64,000 nucleotides of DNA, from the NCBI GenBank assembly GCA_949126835.1, contig OX421494.1, forward strand, positions 16,917,038 to 16,981,037. The letters run 5' to 3'. The position numbers and the translations under genes are program-made. This DNA comes from Anisus vortex (lineage: Eukaryota; Mollusca; Gastropoda; Planorbidae). Shown here piece after piece: positions 45,078 to 56,490 of the stretch (position 1 is its first letter; the number at the start of each line of letters is the position of its first letter). The notes under the pieces are model-generated. The model was given only the letters and a program-made list of their open reading frames with translations, was not told the DNA's origin and did not search any database.

Positions 45078-45331
45078 AAGTAAAGTACCTGTCGGACAAA
45101 ACTGATCCTAGGGCCGGTGAAACAGCGTTCACCAGTTTCTTTGGCCACGGCATAGTAGAAATTGTGTAGTCATCACAACGCCCATCCGCCTTTGCTTTAC
45201 TCCAACTAATGTCAGGTACCCATCAGAGATGGGTAGACTCAGGGAGACCTTTCATGGAAAAAATCTCTAGCCTTCGCCAGGATTCGATTTGGATGTCCAG
45301 CCGAACGCGCTACCGCTAGGCCACTGTACCC
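45078..45331 (-). mobile_element. full-length SINE, minus strand
   Basis: Tail 'aagtacctgtcggacaaaac' and 'gggccggtgaaacagcgttc', body 'aatgtcaggtacccatcaga', head with B box 'aggattcgattt' and A-box region 'gctaccgctaggccactg'. Confidence 0.88.
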
Positions 45332-45414
45332 AAAATTAAATTGAATAGATCACATTAATTTTTTCAATGTATCGTCTAAAGTCTAAGTCCAAGCAAAAGA
45401 TCTACTAAATAAAT

Positions 45415-45575
45415 GTATGTTTGCCATGTATGGCACAACAAAAACCTCTACTAGATTTATATTTTCAATGTATCGGTCAGTCAAAACCTGTACCAAATTT
45501 ATGTTTCCAATGTATCGGTCAGTCAAAACATGTACTAAATTTATGTTTCCAATGTATGGCACAGCAAAAAACTCT
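45415..45575. repeat. 42-bp minisatellite
   Basis: About four copies with unit starting CAATGTATCGGTCAGTCAAA. 42 is divisible by 3, giving a 14-residue periodic frame on both strands. Confidence 0.85.
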
Positions 45576-45848
45576 TTAAATGTATATATTATTAACAACA
45601 TAATCACTTTTTTTTTATAGTTCAGGGATATTCATTGTTTAATGTGAGTGACTGCCCCTAACTTACAAAATACCTCGCGCAATCTTTTATTTTATTTCTG
45701 GCGCTCGATTATTAGATTAATAAATTTATAATAACATCTGGAATATTCTAATATTAGATTTAGAATATGGAAAGTGGAACAATGTTTGACCTAGTATAGC
45801 GCATGATCAATGAACTGGGCAGTACAAGATATTTGGTGCAAAGAGATC
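45576..45848. other. spacer, nothing recognised
   Basis: Short unique-looking stretch before the 54-bp array. Confidence 0.4.
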
Positions 45849-47075
45849 ATTTACTGCTTTTACTTAGATTCAGTTAAAGGATACTGCTTGGTATTCTAAT
45901 TCAATTACTGCTTTTATTAGATTTAGTTAAGGCAGGAGTGTGCAACATTTGTCTGCTTTGGGCAGCGTATGAAATTGTATATAACTTGACTGGCCATACA
46001 CTCTGAAAATTTATTTGCATTATCATTGCGACGATTTTTTTTTAAATGCCGTTAGAAGCTCTTCGGGGGCCAAACGAAAAGGCTTGGCGGGCCGTTTTGT
46101 GGCCCGCGGGCCGCCTGTTGCACACCCTTGAGTTAAGGCATACTGCTTGGTATTCTAATTCAATTATTGCTTTTCCTTAGATTCAGTTAATAAGGGTCAC
46201 TGCTTGGTATTCTAATAATTCAATTATTGCTTTTACTTAAATTCTGTAGATGGATACTGCTTGGTATTCTAATTCAATTTCAGCATTTACTTAGTTTCTA
46301 TAGAGGGATACTGCTTGGTATTCTAATTCAATTTCTGCATTTACTTAGTTTCTGTTTAGGGATACTGCTTGGTATTCTAATTTAATTTCTGCATTTACTT
46401 AGTTTCTGTGGAGGGATACTGCTTGGTATTCTAATTCAATTTCTACATTTACTTAGTTTCTGTAGAAGGATACTGCTTGGTATTCTAATTCAATTTCTGC
46501 ATTTACTTAGTTTCTGTTTAAGGATACTGCTTGGTATTCTAATTCAATTTCTGCATTTACTTAGTCTCTGTAGAGGGATACTGCTTGGTATTCTAATTCA
46601 ATTTCTGCATTAACTTAGTTTCTGTTTCGGGATACTGCTTGGTATTCTAATTCAATTTCTGCATTTACTTAGATTCAGTTAAGGGATACTGTTTGGTATT
46701 CTAATTCAATTTCTGCATTTACTTATTTTCTGTTAGGGATACTGCTTGGTATTCGTATTCAATTTCTTCATTTACTTAGTTTCTGTAGAGGGATACTGCT
46801 TGGTATTCTTATTCAATTTCTGCATTTACTTAGTTTCTGTTTAGGGATACTGCTTGGTATTTTAATTCAATTTCTGCATTTACTTAGATTCAGTTAAGGG
46901 TTACTGTTTGGTATTCTAATTCAATTTCTGCATTTACGTAGTTTCTGTTTAGGGATACTGCTTGGTATTCTAATTCCATTTCTGCATTTACTTAGTTTCT
47001 GTAGAGGGATACTGCTTGGTATTCTAATTCAATTTCTGCATTTACTTAGTTTCTGTAGAGGGATACTGCTTGGTT
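45849..47075. repeat. 54-bp minisatellite interrupted by a MITE
   Basis: About 18 tandem units starting GGATACTGCTTGGTATTCTA and ending TTTACTTAGTTTCTGTAGAG, with a few point variants. Outer left copies are diverged; right copies are more uniform. A MITE splits the array at 45933-46130. The array ends in a poly-T run at 47078. Confidence 0.93.
45933..46130. mobile_element. 198-bp hAT MITE, family 3, inside the minisatellite
   Basis: Left CAGGAGTGTGCAACATTTG, right CCTGTTGCACACCCTTG, inverted with few mismatches. Perfect 8-bp duplication AGTTAAGG at 45925-45932 and 46131-46138. Contains a GC-rich 'gtggcccgcgggccgcc' near the right end. Confidence 0.92.
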
Positions 47076-47150
47076 TGCTTTTTTTTTTTTTTTTTACATT
47101 TTTGTATTTTATTTGGTGCATGTGTCTTTGGCTATGATCTATCGAATAAT

Positions 47151-47226
47151 TTAGAGAAGCTCCTTCTAAAAAAATGATTAATTTGCGGCCTACGCTTATA
47201 CTGATTTTTTAGTCTAGTCTTGCCTT
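47151..47226 (-). mobile_element. LINE 3'-end fragment
   Basis: 'agaagctccttct', 'gcggcctacgcttat' and 'agtctagtcttgcc' are a diverged reverse complement of the tail seen at 49010-49060. Confidence 0.5.
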
Positions 47227-47449
47227 TTTTTTTTGTTGGTTTTGGAAATTTTTTCTTTTTTTTTTAAATATAATTTACTGTAAGGATGTGTTGTTTTTAC
47301 CCAAGAGCTAGAGATCACCAAGCAGTATGGGGCTGACATTTACAAGAAGTTATTTGTTCGTTTTAAATGTTATCTGTTCCATACTGTCTTATGTAAGCAC
47401 TTAACCTAGTGGCGTAAGGTCAGGGTGTGATATGGAAGTCATTCTTGTA

Positions 47450-48012
47450 TAGAGGTCATTATTACATAAAGGTCGTTATTACAAACAGTTCACTATTACA
47501 TTGGTCATAATTACATAGGTCATTAATACATAAAAGTCATTTTACATAGAGGTCATTATTTCATAATGATCATTATTACATAGAGGTCATTATTTCATAT
47601 TGATCATTATTGCATAGAGGTCATTATTTCATAGTGATCATTATTACAATAAGGTCATTATTACATACAGTTCATTATTACATAGGTCTTTAATACATAT
47701 GTCATTAATAAATAGGTAATTAATTCATAGAAGTCATTTTACTTAGAAGTCATTAATACATAGAGGTCATTATTACATAAAGGTTATTATTACATAGAGG
47801 TCATTATTACATTGAGGTCTTTATTACATAGAGGTCATTATTACATAGATGTCATTATTACATAGAGGTCATTATTACATAGAGGTCATTCTTACATAGA
47901 GGTCATTATTACATAGAGGTCATTCTTACATAGAGGTCATTATTACATAGAGGTCATTCTTACATAGAGGTCATTATTACATAGAGGTCATTATTACATA
48001 GAGGTCATGGTT
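47450..48012. repeat. 17-bp minisatellite
   Basis: About 32 copies of GTCATTATTACATAGAG. The right half (47760-48012) is nearly uniform and the left half is variable in length. From 48012 to 48170 the unit decays into GTCATAGA-containing sequence. Confidence 0.93.
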
Positions 48013-48289
48013 GCTTAGAGTTCAGGCAGTCATAGAGGGCAGGGATTCATGTATGTCAAGTTGGCCCAGAGAACAGAAAGACATTAAGGCCGGGCAGTCA
48101 TAGAAGCCATGTCGGCTTAGAGGCCAGACAGACATACAAGTCAAGAAGTCATATAGGTCACGACGGAATAGAGATGATATCGACATGTAGCATGGGCGTC
48201 AAAGCGGTTAAAGGGGCGTAGAGATCATTCAACTTTCAAAGGTTCCTCACTAGACAGATATAAAAACGTCGTTCTTTAAAGTCAAATCA

Positions 48290-48294
48290 TATGT

Positions 48295-48346
<52 letters not shown>

Positions 48347-48369
48347 GCGTGCGTGTGTGTGTGTGTGTT
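48290..48369. repeat. (GT)n microsatellite
   Basis: About 37 GT units with a few GCGT variants. Confidence 0.95.
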
Positions 48370-48899
48370 AAAAAAAATCGTTACCCATTATACAAATTGC
48401 TAACATAGAAAAATATTTTATTTCATTACAAAATTCCATTTTTTAAGCTAACTAAAGAAATATGTGTTCTATATATTTTATTTTGTTGTTTATTACAAAG
48501 TGATACATTAATTTTAAGGGGCCCCTTGGCAATTGGCATCTCCTGATGTTAAAAAAAGACAGTAAAAAATTTCATAGAGACATTCCTGTCATTATATTGA
48601 ATAATGGATCCTTAGACAAATACATTTTTGTCAAGTCTTTGACTGAAGACGAAGTGAAAAAAAGAAAATTCACCAATTATTTTTTTTTATAAAATGTTTT
48701 AAAAGAAAATGTCTATAATCAATTTTGGCAGCTATATTTTTCTTAGAATAAAAAAATAAAAAGATGTCGATCACAAATGATACGCGAAACAAATCCTATC
48801 AGAATATTAAACTAAAAGAAAATAATGAAGTGCAGAAATATTATTGTTTAAACACATTTTTTTTTCTATTATCTAAAAACACGTTTTTGAGAGCTGAGT
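48370..48899. other. spacer, nothing recognised
   Basis: AT-rich, no signals. Confidence 0.4.
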
Positions 48900-49074
48900 T
48901 GAATATAATATTATAGCGAATATTCACAACGGGCATGGAATGGGTTGCCTGAACAACTAGTAAATTAACATCATTTCAAACATTAATAAAATGTAAGATT
49001 AGAGTAGGACCACGGATGAGCGAAGGACGCAATAATCTTCTTTATAGAAGGAGCGTCTGTGATATATAAGGTAA
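48900..49074 (+). mobile_element. LINE 3' end, first of two head-to-tail
   Basis: 'gggcatggaatgggttgcct' encodes the WNGLPE-like end of a LINE ORF2. It is followed by 'gaccacggatgagcgaagga', 'cgcaataatcttctttatag' and 'atataaggtaag'. Confidence 0.65.
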
Positions 49075-49700
49075 GAAAAGGAGCACCAATATTTATATCT
49101 AGAAGCACTAGCTAGAGGACAGAAGGGCAAAGATTCAGAAATAATTATACTTAAGGCATCAAACTCTAATTTAGAAATAAAACCCAACAAACAACCTGTT
49201 GCAATGCTCAGATAAACATAAGGACAAAAACACTTTCCTAAATCCCTTATTCGATATCAAATGCATATAAGTACTCTTTTCTTCTCGCGTGGCGTTCGGG
49301 CACGGAATGGGTTGCCTGAACATCCTTTAAAACTCTAATAAAAAGACTTTACCCAGTCACGGATGGGCGTAGGACGCAATAATGTTCTTTATAGAAGGAG
49401 CGTCTGTAATTTACAAGATAAGAAAATAATTTAGTTCAAATTTTAAGTAAGAAGCTCTAAGTGTCTATGTGTCCAGACATTGTCGTTTTATATTAGGCTC
49501 TAATAGTCAAAGTTTTAAAGCAGAGGCTATTACATTGAAGTAAATTGATAAGGAAGCTTATAAAATGTTTGTAGTTGTGATTTTAATACCACCACCCACA
49601 TCCGTACTTTCATTTGGTTATATTTTATTTTATTATCTTGCAAAGCTTATACGTTTAATTGTGTCCTACGCTAGTCATGTATTTTGAGTTTTGAGTAGGT
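49075..49700 (+). mobile_element. LINE 3' end plus shared downstream sequence, copy 2
   Basis: Matches 18296-18925 over its length. At about 49278-49325 the frame reads TLFFSRGVRARNGLPE, a decayed FFPRxIREWNGLPE-type ORF2 C-terminus. Similarity runs on past the tail (about 49430) through 'gtgtccagacattgtcgttt' and 'agcagaggctattacattga' to about 49690. Confidence 0.72.
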
Positions 49701-51552
49701 TTTAAAGGAGCGTCTGTAATATATAAGATAAGATGTAAGATAGGCCTATGAAAGAACTAGCCATACAAAATGTGGACATATTTTCAAATATGTTTCCTAA
49801 TTGTTAAAGTATTGAGGAAAATTTGCAACAACAAAAATAGTGTAACGCAATCGGTGCTGTATGTTTTGTCCCTAGTAGAATTTTGGCTCTTACGTATTTC
49901 AATTGGGATATTTAAATTGTTGCTAACAGTGCCGCAGTTAACCCCTTAGAGGCCCTAAACACTAACAAAATATTTAGTTACCCCCCACCCAAGTATATAT
50001 ATGCCATTTAAAAAATTAACTTATTGACATTAATAAATCAAAAGATGTAATTGTATTCAATGCAATTTCCAGACAACTTACAGTAGGTCTATTATGGAAA
50101 TTTACGAAATTTACGTCTATTACGAAATTTTATTCGTAATTCAAACTTTTTATATTTTATCTGTTATAAAAAAAAGTCTTCATTAAATGGGGTACATTTT
50201 TTTCCCCTTTTAAGCAGATTCTTGTTCGTCTGCACCGTCTACAGAATCATAAGAAAAAAGCAAGAAATATTTTCTTTGAACCCACTTGTGTCCGGACAAA
50301 TATTCCAATTTTGTGGGAGACAGGGACAAAAATTTTTGCCGGGGGATGGAAAGCAAAATTTTTCTATACTTTATAAAATCCATTCTAAAAAAAAAAAAAA
50401 AAATTAAAAAAAATTGACTAAATAATACAATATGGACCCTTTCTTTTCTAGGGTTTTCGTGGGCAAACATAGACTAAAAGTTGAAATTGGTTACGTTAAT
50501 TTGATTATAAAAATAAATCAGTTATATATAACAATAAAATAACTTTTAGTGCTTATTTTTTCTTATCATGAATGTTTAACAATGTAATTTCGTAACAATT
50601 TTTATAAATTAACCAACCCCTAAAAACCAAGTTGTTTGCATAAATCCTTTATATTTATATGCATTTATTCATTATGCATCGGTGAAGATTTTGCCCTGTG
50701 CCACACACGAAGTAAGAAGGAAATAAAGGGTTAATAGTCCAAATATAATACAATGTTATGTCATTCAATTCCGCCTTTATGACTTTATAGAGAGCATTTT
50801 AAATAAAAGTGCATCTTAAGTCCTTCGTGTCCCATTTTAAAACGAGAAAAGCAGTTAGGACTCATTTTCGTGGGTTAGGGGAAGGAGAGTGTGGTTGAAA
50901 ATGTAATTAAACGTGTTGTCATTGGAAACGCATCTATGTGATAAGTATAAGCTCGATAGCATGACAAGGAAAAGGGCTAGATAGTCTTCAGAATGTCAAA
51001 CCGCTTGCCAGAAATATACAAAGTTTCACGACGCTTAATATTTTCTTTTAATTGATTAAAACTATTTTAAACACATCTCAAGAGATCCCGGACCCCCAAG
51101 ATACCCGAAACGCCAGGAAATGAGAAATTGTATTCACACTCATACAATTTGATATTTTTATGAGATTAAAATTATTACATTATTAAAATAATATATTAAA
51201 ATGTATTTCTTTTTTGTACCCAATGGGTGAAATAAGAACTTCAGCACTTTTGTAACAAATACATTGAGATCATACAAAATATCTTTTGTAAATAGATTCT
51301 TAAAATCTTTCTTACTTTATTTTTAAACATTGCTTAATATTTTTATGAAAGCTTTGACCCATAATCTGGATTTCATAAAATGTATTCTATTTTCGTATTT
51401 TAATTTAGCAACAAAGAGAAAGTTTGAAGGCCATAAAAAGTGTTTCAATTGACAGATTCTATTCTAAACTGTCTACATTGTGTCGGATGTGTCCCGTTGG
51501 GAGTCCCATGGGACATCAGACTATAATATTTTTTTTACGGTGCATTTACGTC
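49701..51552. other. spacer, nothing recognised
   Basis: Starts with a short extra copy of the LINE tail word 'ggagcgtctgtaatatataa' (49708). Otherwise AT-rich. A poly-A/poly-T area at about 50385-50415. Confidence 0.4.
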
Positions 51553-51692
51553 GCACGGTGGCCGTGCGGTATCGGGTTCGGCTGGCATACCTGATTTCAA
51601 ATCCTGGTGCAGGCTATGATTATTTCCAGGGTCTATAGGGTGTCTCTAAGTCTAACCAGTTCTGAATGGTACCTGACCTTAGTTGCGAAGTA
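51553..51692 (+). mobile_element. SINE, 5' half
   Basis: A-box region 'ggtggccgtgcggtatcg', B box 'atttcaaatcctggtg', body to 'gtacctgaccttagttg'. The 3' half is missing. Confidence 0.7.
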
Positions 51693-51774
51693 TATTTTTA
51701 AACCCGATTATATATTAAAGAATTAAATACGGTATTAAGTCAACTTTAAAAGTGCGTTAAGTGTTAGCATGTAA

Positions 51775-51960
51775 CCCACGGGGAAATAGGAAAAGAGGCC
51801 GGCCAAATACCACATGGAGAAGAACATTAAACAAATAATTAAAGAAATGTTAATTGCAAGAGATGGAGTGACAGTTTCAAGTCCGGAAGCAGTGGATTAG
51901 CATAGTCGAACGGGGCCCTAACTGGGGTCCCAAAGGAATTTGATTGATTGAGCATATAGA
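51775..51960 (+). pseudogene. LINE ORF2 C-terminus, decayed
   Basis: One frame reads RKRGRPNTTWRRTLNK and later RKQWISIVERGPNWGPKGI, with stops between. This is the 'K-R-G-R-P-x-x-T-W-R-R' plus 'D-R-x-x-W-x-x-x-V-x-x-L' ending of many non-LTR ORF2 proteins. A partner ending lies at 61815-61910. Confidence 0.65.
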
Positions 51961-52579
51961 AATAAGCCAATCTCACGTAACAAACTATGAAATGTAAGCA
52001 AACAATTACCATTACACAAAGATTACGTCACATGGTAAATCGTGAACACACAATGTCATGCCACTCCATTTCTAACATAACATAAAGCCATCATCAAAAT
52101 GGTCAGGTTTCCAGGAGATGATGACAAAACAGAACCATATTGTAATGTCCAGCTTCCCGAAGAGAGGAGTTATCTTTATTCAACATCCTAGGTACTGATA
52201 CTAATATCGGACATAGAAGAACTGGTGAGCGGCAAAGGATATTAGAGAAATTGTAAGTCAAACTATTTTAGTTTTAATAAGTTCGGATCCATTGAAATGA
52301 AACAAATCCGGAGCTAAGCAATATAGACTTGTCAACTACTTCTAGATGTTATGTTTGTGTGACTAAAATCCCAACCCACCCCTTCCATTCTACTTGAAAT
52401 CAACTTTCGATAAGTTCTATATTTAGAATAATATTCAAGAATGAGGCAGGTATTTGATGGCTATAATATAATAGAAGTGTATACTTTGCTTTTTTTTTCA
52501 TTGAATAAGTAAAACCTTCAAATATTGCCTGTTGAAGATTTGTAAATACTAAAGTTTATAAGAGCTATGTAAATACCTT
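51961..52579. other. spacer, nothing recognised
   Basis: No exon or element. Confidence 0.4.
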
Positions 52580-52799
52580 GGTGATCGGTGGTCTAGCGGC
52601 AGATAGCGTGAATTGCCGCACCTAAGGTCCCGGATTCGAATCCTGGAGTTTTCTAAGCTGGGAGGGTAGGGGGGGGCAGATAAATGAGTCTATTCAGTTC
52701 TGATAAGTACCTTAAATCCCCGAGTAGGCCAAGGCAGCTGGCGAACATCGCTTCACTGGCCTTAAAGATCCAAATGTCTGGCGCGGATATTTTGTTTAC
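52580..52799 (+). mobile_element. SINE, diverged full-length
   Basis: Head 'ggtggtctagcggcagatag' and B box 'ggattcgaatcctgg', body, and tail 'gaacatcgcttcactggcct' to 'gcggatattttgttta'. The 5.8-kb TIR element inserted in this tail, duplicating TTTGTTTACG. Confidence 0.75.
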
Positions 52800-52800
52800 G

Positions 52801-53009
52801 GTGACCAGACATATGCGCACAAGACAATTGCGCACACGACAAACGCGCACAGACAATTCCGCAATGACACAAATGCGCACAGGACAAACGCTAACACCGA
52901 TAGTTGCGCACACGGACAATGGCGCACACCGACAAATGCGGACACCGACAATCCCGCACAGTGACAAATGCGAACGGCTATATAAGCGCACACCGACAAA
53001 TGCGCAAAT
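52801..53009 (+). repeat. left long terminal inverted repeat made of ~16-bp subunits
   Basis: About 13 degenerate units of 14-17 bp, each starting GACAA and containing GCGCACA or a close variant (for example GACAATGGCGCACACC). One unit is longer and carries 'ggctatataagcgc', a TATA-like word. Compared with the right copy I count six substitutions inside the outermost 20 bp. Confidence 0.93.
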
Positions 53010-53397
53010 AGCAAGTTATGCATCGCCAATTTAAAGATGATAATGGATTTAGTCTTAGTTTGTTTTCAGCAAAAAATACATCATGTTTAAAGCTAACAAT
53101 ATATTAATAATATCATAATAAATGTAATAATAATTGTATGCATATTTTTAAAAAAAATTAACTTTTAAATGTATAGACTAATAGTATAGTAATAAAATGT
53201 TCGTTCTAGTAGTAGCCTACTGCTACGTCATGATTTTTAAGAGATGTCATTTAAAAAATTTTAATGGGCTTTATGCATAAGTATTTCCACGTGATCACAC
53301 CAGCAGGAAGTGTTTTTTTTTAATGTTGAAATTATAAGAAGTTTTCTTAGTGTAATCCAATTCCGACGTTAAATCTTCATAAAAGAAAAAGAAACTA

Positions 53398-53572
53398 TGC
53401 TTTCATCAATATCCACTGATAGATACAAACTTCCTTAATGCATGGCATGCCAAAAGAAGGCAAAATAACAGAGGGGATATTATGTTCCAAACACTTCGAA
53501 GATGAAGACTGAGAGACTTCCTTGTTTCAACCTTTCACTAGTTTCACTGATCACTGGTAGGCCTAAGCGACG
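53398..53572 (+). pseudogene. THAP zinc-finger exon remnant
   Basis: From 53398 one frame reads CFHQYPLIDTNFLNAWHAKR. After a frameshift around 53466 the next frame reads ITEGILCSKHFEDED then a stop (53510). This matches the THAP order: F-H-x-F-P ... L-x-x-x-W ... C-S-x-H-F-x-x-x-D-F, with the zinc-binding Cys and His at 53483-53494. A GTAAGT donor-like site sits at 53573. The N-terminal CxxC is not found. THAP domains bind DNA and are the N-terminal domain of P-type transposases and of THAP host proteins. Inactive as it stands. Confidence 0.6.
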
Positions 53573-56170
53573 GTAAGTGTATTTGCCATTGATTTAGATT
53601 TTTTAAATATTAAGTCAATGATAAAATGATTTCATAAAATCATTCGCTTAGGCAATTTTTATGTGTGATTAGCTAATACAACTTATTAATTGCCTATTAA
53701 TGAAGACGACCAACGTAATGTTATAAACTATAATACTATAATAAACGGCTTGTGGTGTAGGCCTACACATACTAATACTTCATATAGGCTCTAGCTAGGC
53801 CCTAGGCCTACTACATAGCCTAGCCTAGGCCTACACTACACATATTCATATTGCCTACATAATGATAATGAGTATAGGCTATTTTAATTATTATTAATTA
53901 TAATGCAATCCAATACAATACGATATTTGCTATCTGCTAAGCTAATTTAATGAAAAGCTAACTAAACTCCTAAACTATTACTATTAGGCTAATATTTATA
54001 TAATATATATTATCAATATATATATTTATAGGTTAGGCGGTCAGCCCTATATTGGCTATAGGCCTATTAAATTATTTAAATTAGACTTAGGCATGAGCTT
54101 AGTCTTTACTAAAGAATCTTTAGGCTAAGTACTAAGTATGCTAAGGTAATCATTAAGCCTACTACATTTAAGCCTAGGCTACACTATAGTTATAGGTTAG
54201 GCTAACTATAACTAGGCCCTATATGCCTATCATATTGTAGGCCCATGTATAATTCCATATATTATATATTGATTAGGCCTAGACTCTATACATATAATAT
54301 GACCTGTGTAGCCTAACTATAGTGAGTATATTCTGTTTAGTATTAGTATTATAGTTATAGGCTTAGCCTAGACTAGAGCTGGGGCTAGTGCATTGCCTTG
54401 GATGAACATTAGACACGTTACATCCCTGTGCATAGACCTATAATTCATATTATAATTAAAATAAGTAATCCTCATATACTCATATAAGTATAAGACCCTA
54501 TATTATTAATAATAGGCCTATAGGCCTACCTTATTGATTAGACTTAAGGCAAGCATTATTATTATATTAATATTAGAGCTACTATGATATGATAAAGATC
54601 TAATATATATATACATTTATAATGAATAATTGATGATATTATTATATAATAATATATTATTAGCCTCATAAATACTTACAAATATTAATATAGTTTAGGC
54701 TTAGATGTAGGCATCTCAGTCAATCGGATATAAATATTAAGAGATATAGGTATATACAGGACTAATAAATAGGCCTTCTATGTACAGAATGAATCCATTT
54801 TACATCAATTACTCTTGTTGTTAAAGTGGTACAGTAACAATAAAACAATGTTGTCACCTAATTTAATAAAAGTAAATAAATAACTGAGCAGTATTTTTGC
54901 AATTACTGTGTATTTTATACTTGTGTGTTTAACCTGAATTGATTTTTAGATAGGAAGGGGATGCACAAGAAGTTTCAATAAATTAAAATGGTTATACCGG
55001 TACTGATGGGGGAATGATGGAATTACTTGGAATCATCAACCATAGAAAAATGACTGATTATATTGAATGTTTAATTAAATTAATATTAATGTGTTTTTTC
55101 TTCAACCTTACATGTTAATGTTAAATGAGTACCAGTACAACTAAAAACTGGAGCATTTCCTAGTCATTTTCATCACATACCATTGACCCATAAGCATAAT
55201 TAACTAGACACATTATGAATTTTGGTAATTTATTTTTATTTTAGTGTAAAATTTGGTTGATTATGCTTATTTTGAATGGATCTAAAATTATTTACACTAA
55301 TGAAATGAAATAGCTAACTAAATTTTATTTACTTCCATTGCATTTCTATAAGAATAATCAACATACATATGTTCAATGTTTGGGTATGATTATATGTTTT
55401 ATAATTTTATGACATTTTATTTTATAAGTAATATATTGAAAACTATGTACTGGTACTGTAGTAAATTTTGGAAAGTGAACATTTATGATTTAGCCTAAAT
55501 ATTAATATGTTGTTTTATAAAAGTTTTTTTTTTTCTATTTAGACTTCATGTATCAATCAATGGAAACAAAATGTACATGGGGGATCATCTAATACAAAAT
55601 GATGTTAGCTGCCAGACATGAGAAAAAGTCCTGCATCAGTTGTTGACATTGACACTGCTTAATTAAAGAAAATGTAACCATGTGCTGTTGAAGGAGACTG
55701 TGTTTCAATTGCATCCAGTAAAGGATAGTCAATGATGTATTTTGCAAGGAAGATGTGCTGACATTAGCCTTTGATTCTTTAAATGTATTAAATAAAATAA
55801 AAATATTGAAAAATATTTTATGAAAATATTTTATGTTTCTTTTTTAATTGTTTTGTAAATTAAAATATAAATATATATTAATATAATTAGCAATTAAACA
55901 TAAATTACAACAAAATATGTGATGAAATTAAATATAGAATTTATTTTTAGCAGTAGACTGATGTCATGTATAGAGGTGGGTTGCCTAAGTGTGCAACATA
56001 TGAAATTCCTTTTCCTCTAGGATTATAGTTATAGTGCAGCTAAACAGTCCAACATTGTACTTGCGACAAGCTGTCTTCATCCACCCTGCCTTGACATTCT
56101 GCTTCAATTACCTGTTTGCAATGGGGGTGAAAAACAAGTAACATGTCATAAATAAATATATTAAATTAAA
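53573..56170. other. AT-rich interior of the TIR element with AGGCCT islands
   Basis: 53740-54790 is dense in TAGGCCTA, TAGGCTA and GCCTAGGC words. 55544-55800 could be a terminal exon by splice-site and AATAAA signals, but its frames carry stops. No domain recognised. Confidence 0.45.
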
Positions 56171-56174
56171 AAAT

Positions 56175-56345
56175 TAAATTGGTTACTTATATAGCGCTTC
56201 TATCCATGCTATTTTAGCATGCTCAGTGCGCTCTGTAAACACAATGCTGCCTGCTGGCGCAAATATGTTTACAGGCCCAAAACTCCTGCAGGGCGACAGG
56301 GATCCGTCGGCGGCCGGGCTAGAACCCGCGACCTGTCAGATGGTT
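56175..56345 (-). mobile_element. second SINE-like family, minus strand
   Basis: On the minus strand it starts near a B-box word 'gcgggttctagcccgg' and ends with 'aagcgctatataagtaacca'. GC content is much higher than the surrounding element. One copy only here, so the limits are approximate. Confidence 0.5.
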
Positions 56346-56362
56346 ATTAATTCAAGAGGCCT

Positions 56363-56490
56363 AAAGTAAACTAATTGTTGCACCAAATTGATCCATAGGT
56401 CAGATGAAGCAGAATTCAACAGTTTACGTGGCCACGGCATACTAATTGATTGTGTGGCCAGCACTATCCAGAACCTCCTTTACTTTACCC
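56363..56490 (-). mobile_element. SINE 3' half, minus strand, nested in the TIR element
   Basis: 'agcagaattcaacagtttac' , 'gtggccacggcatactaatt' and 'gattgtgtggccagcac' match the main SINE family. Confidence 0.8.

Noticed and set aside
47450..48012. CRISPR array
   Set aside because: Units are 17 bp, contiguous and without spacers; other arrays here are also plain tandem repeats.
52653..53034. Open frames across the terminal inverted repeats (also 58366-58664)
   Set aside because: They read through the 16-bp subunits of the TIR; the same peptides appear on opposite strands at the two ends, as expected for inverted repeats.
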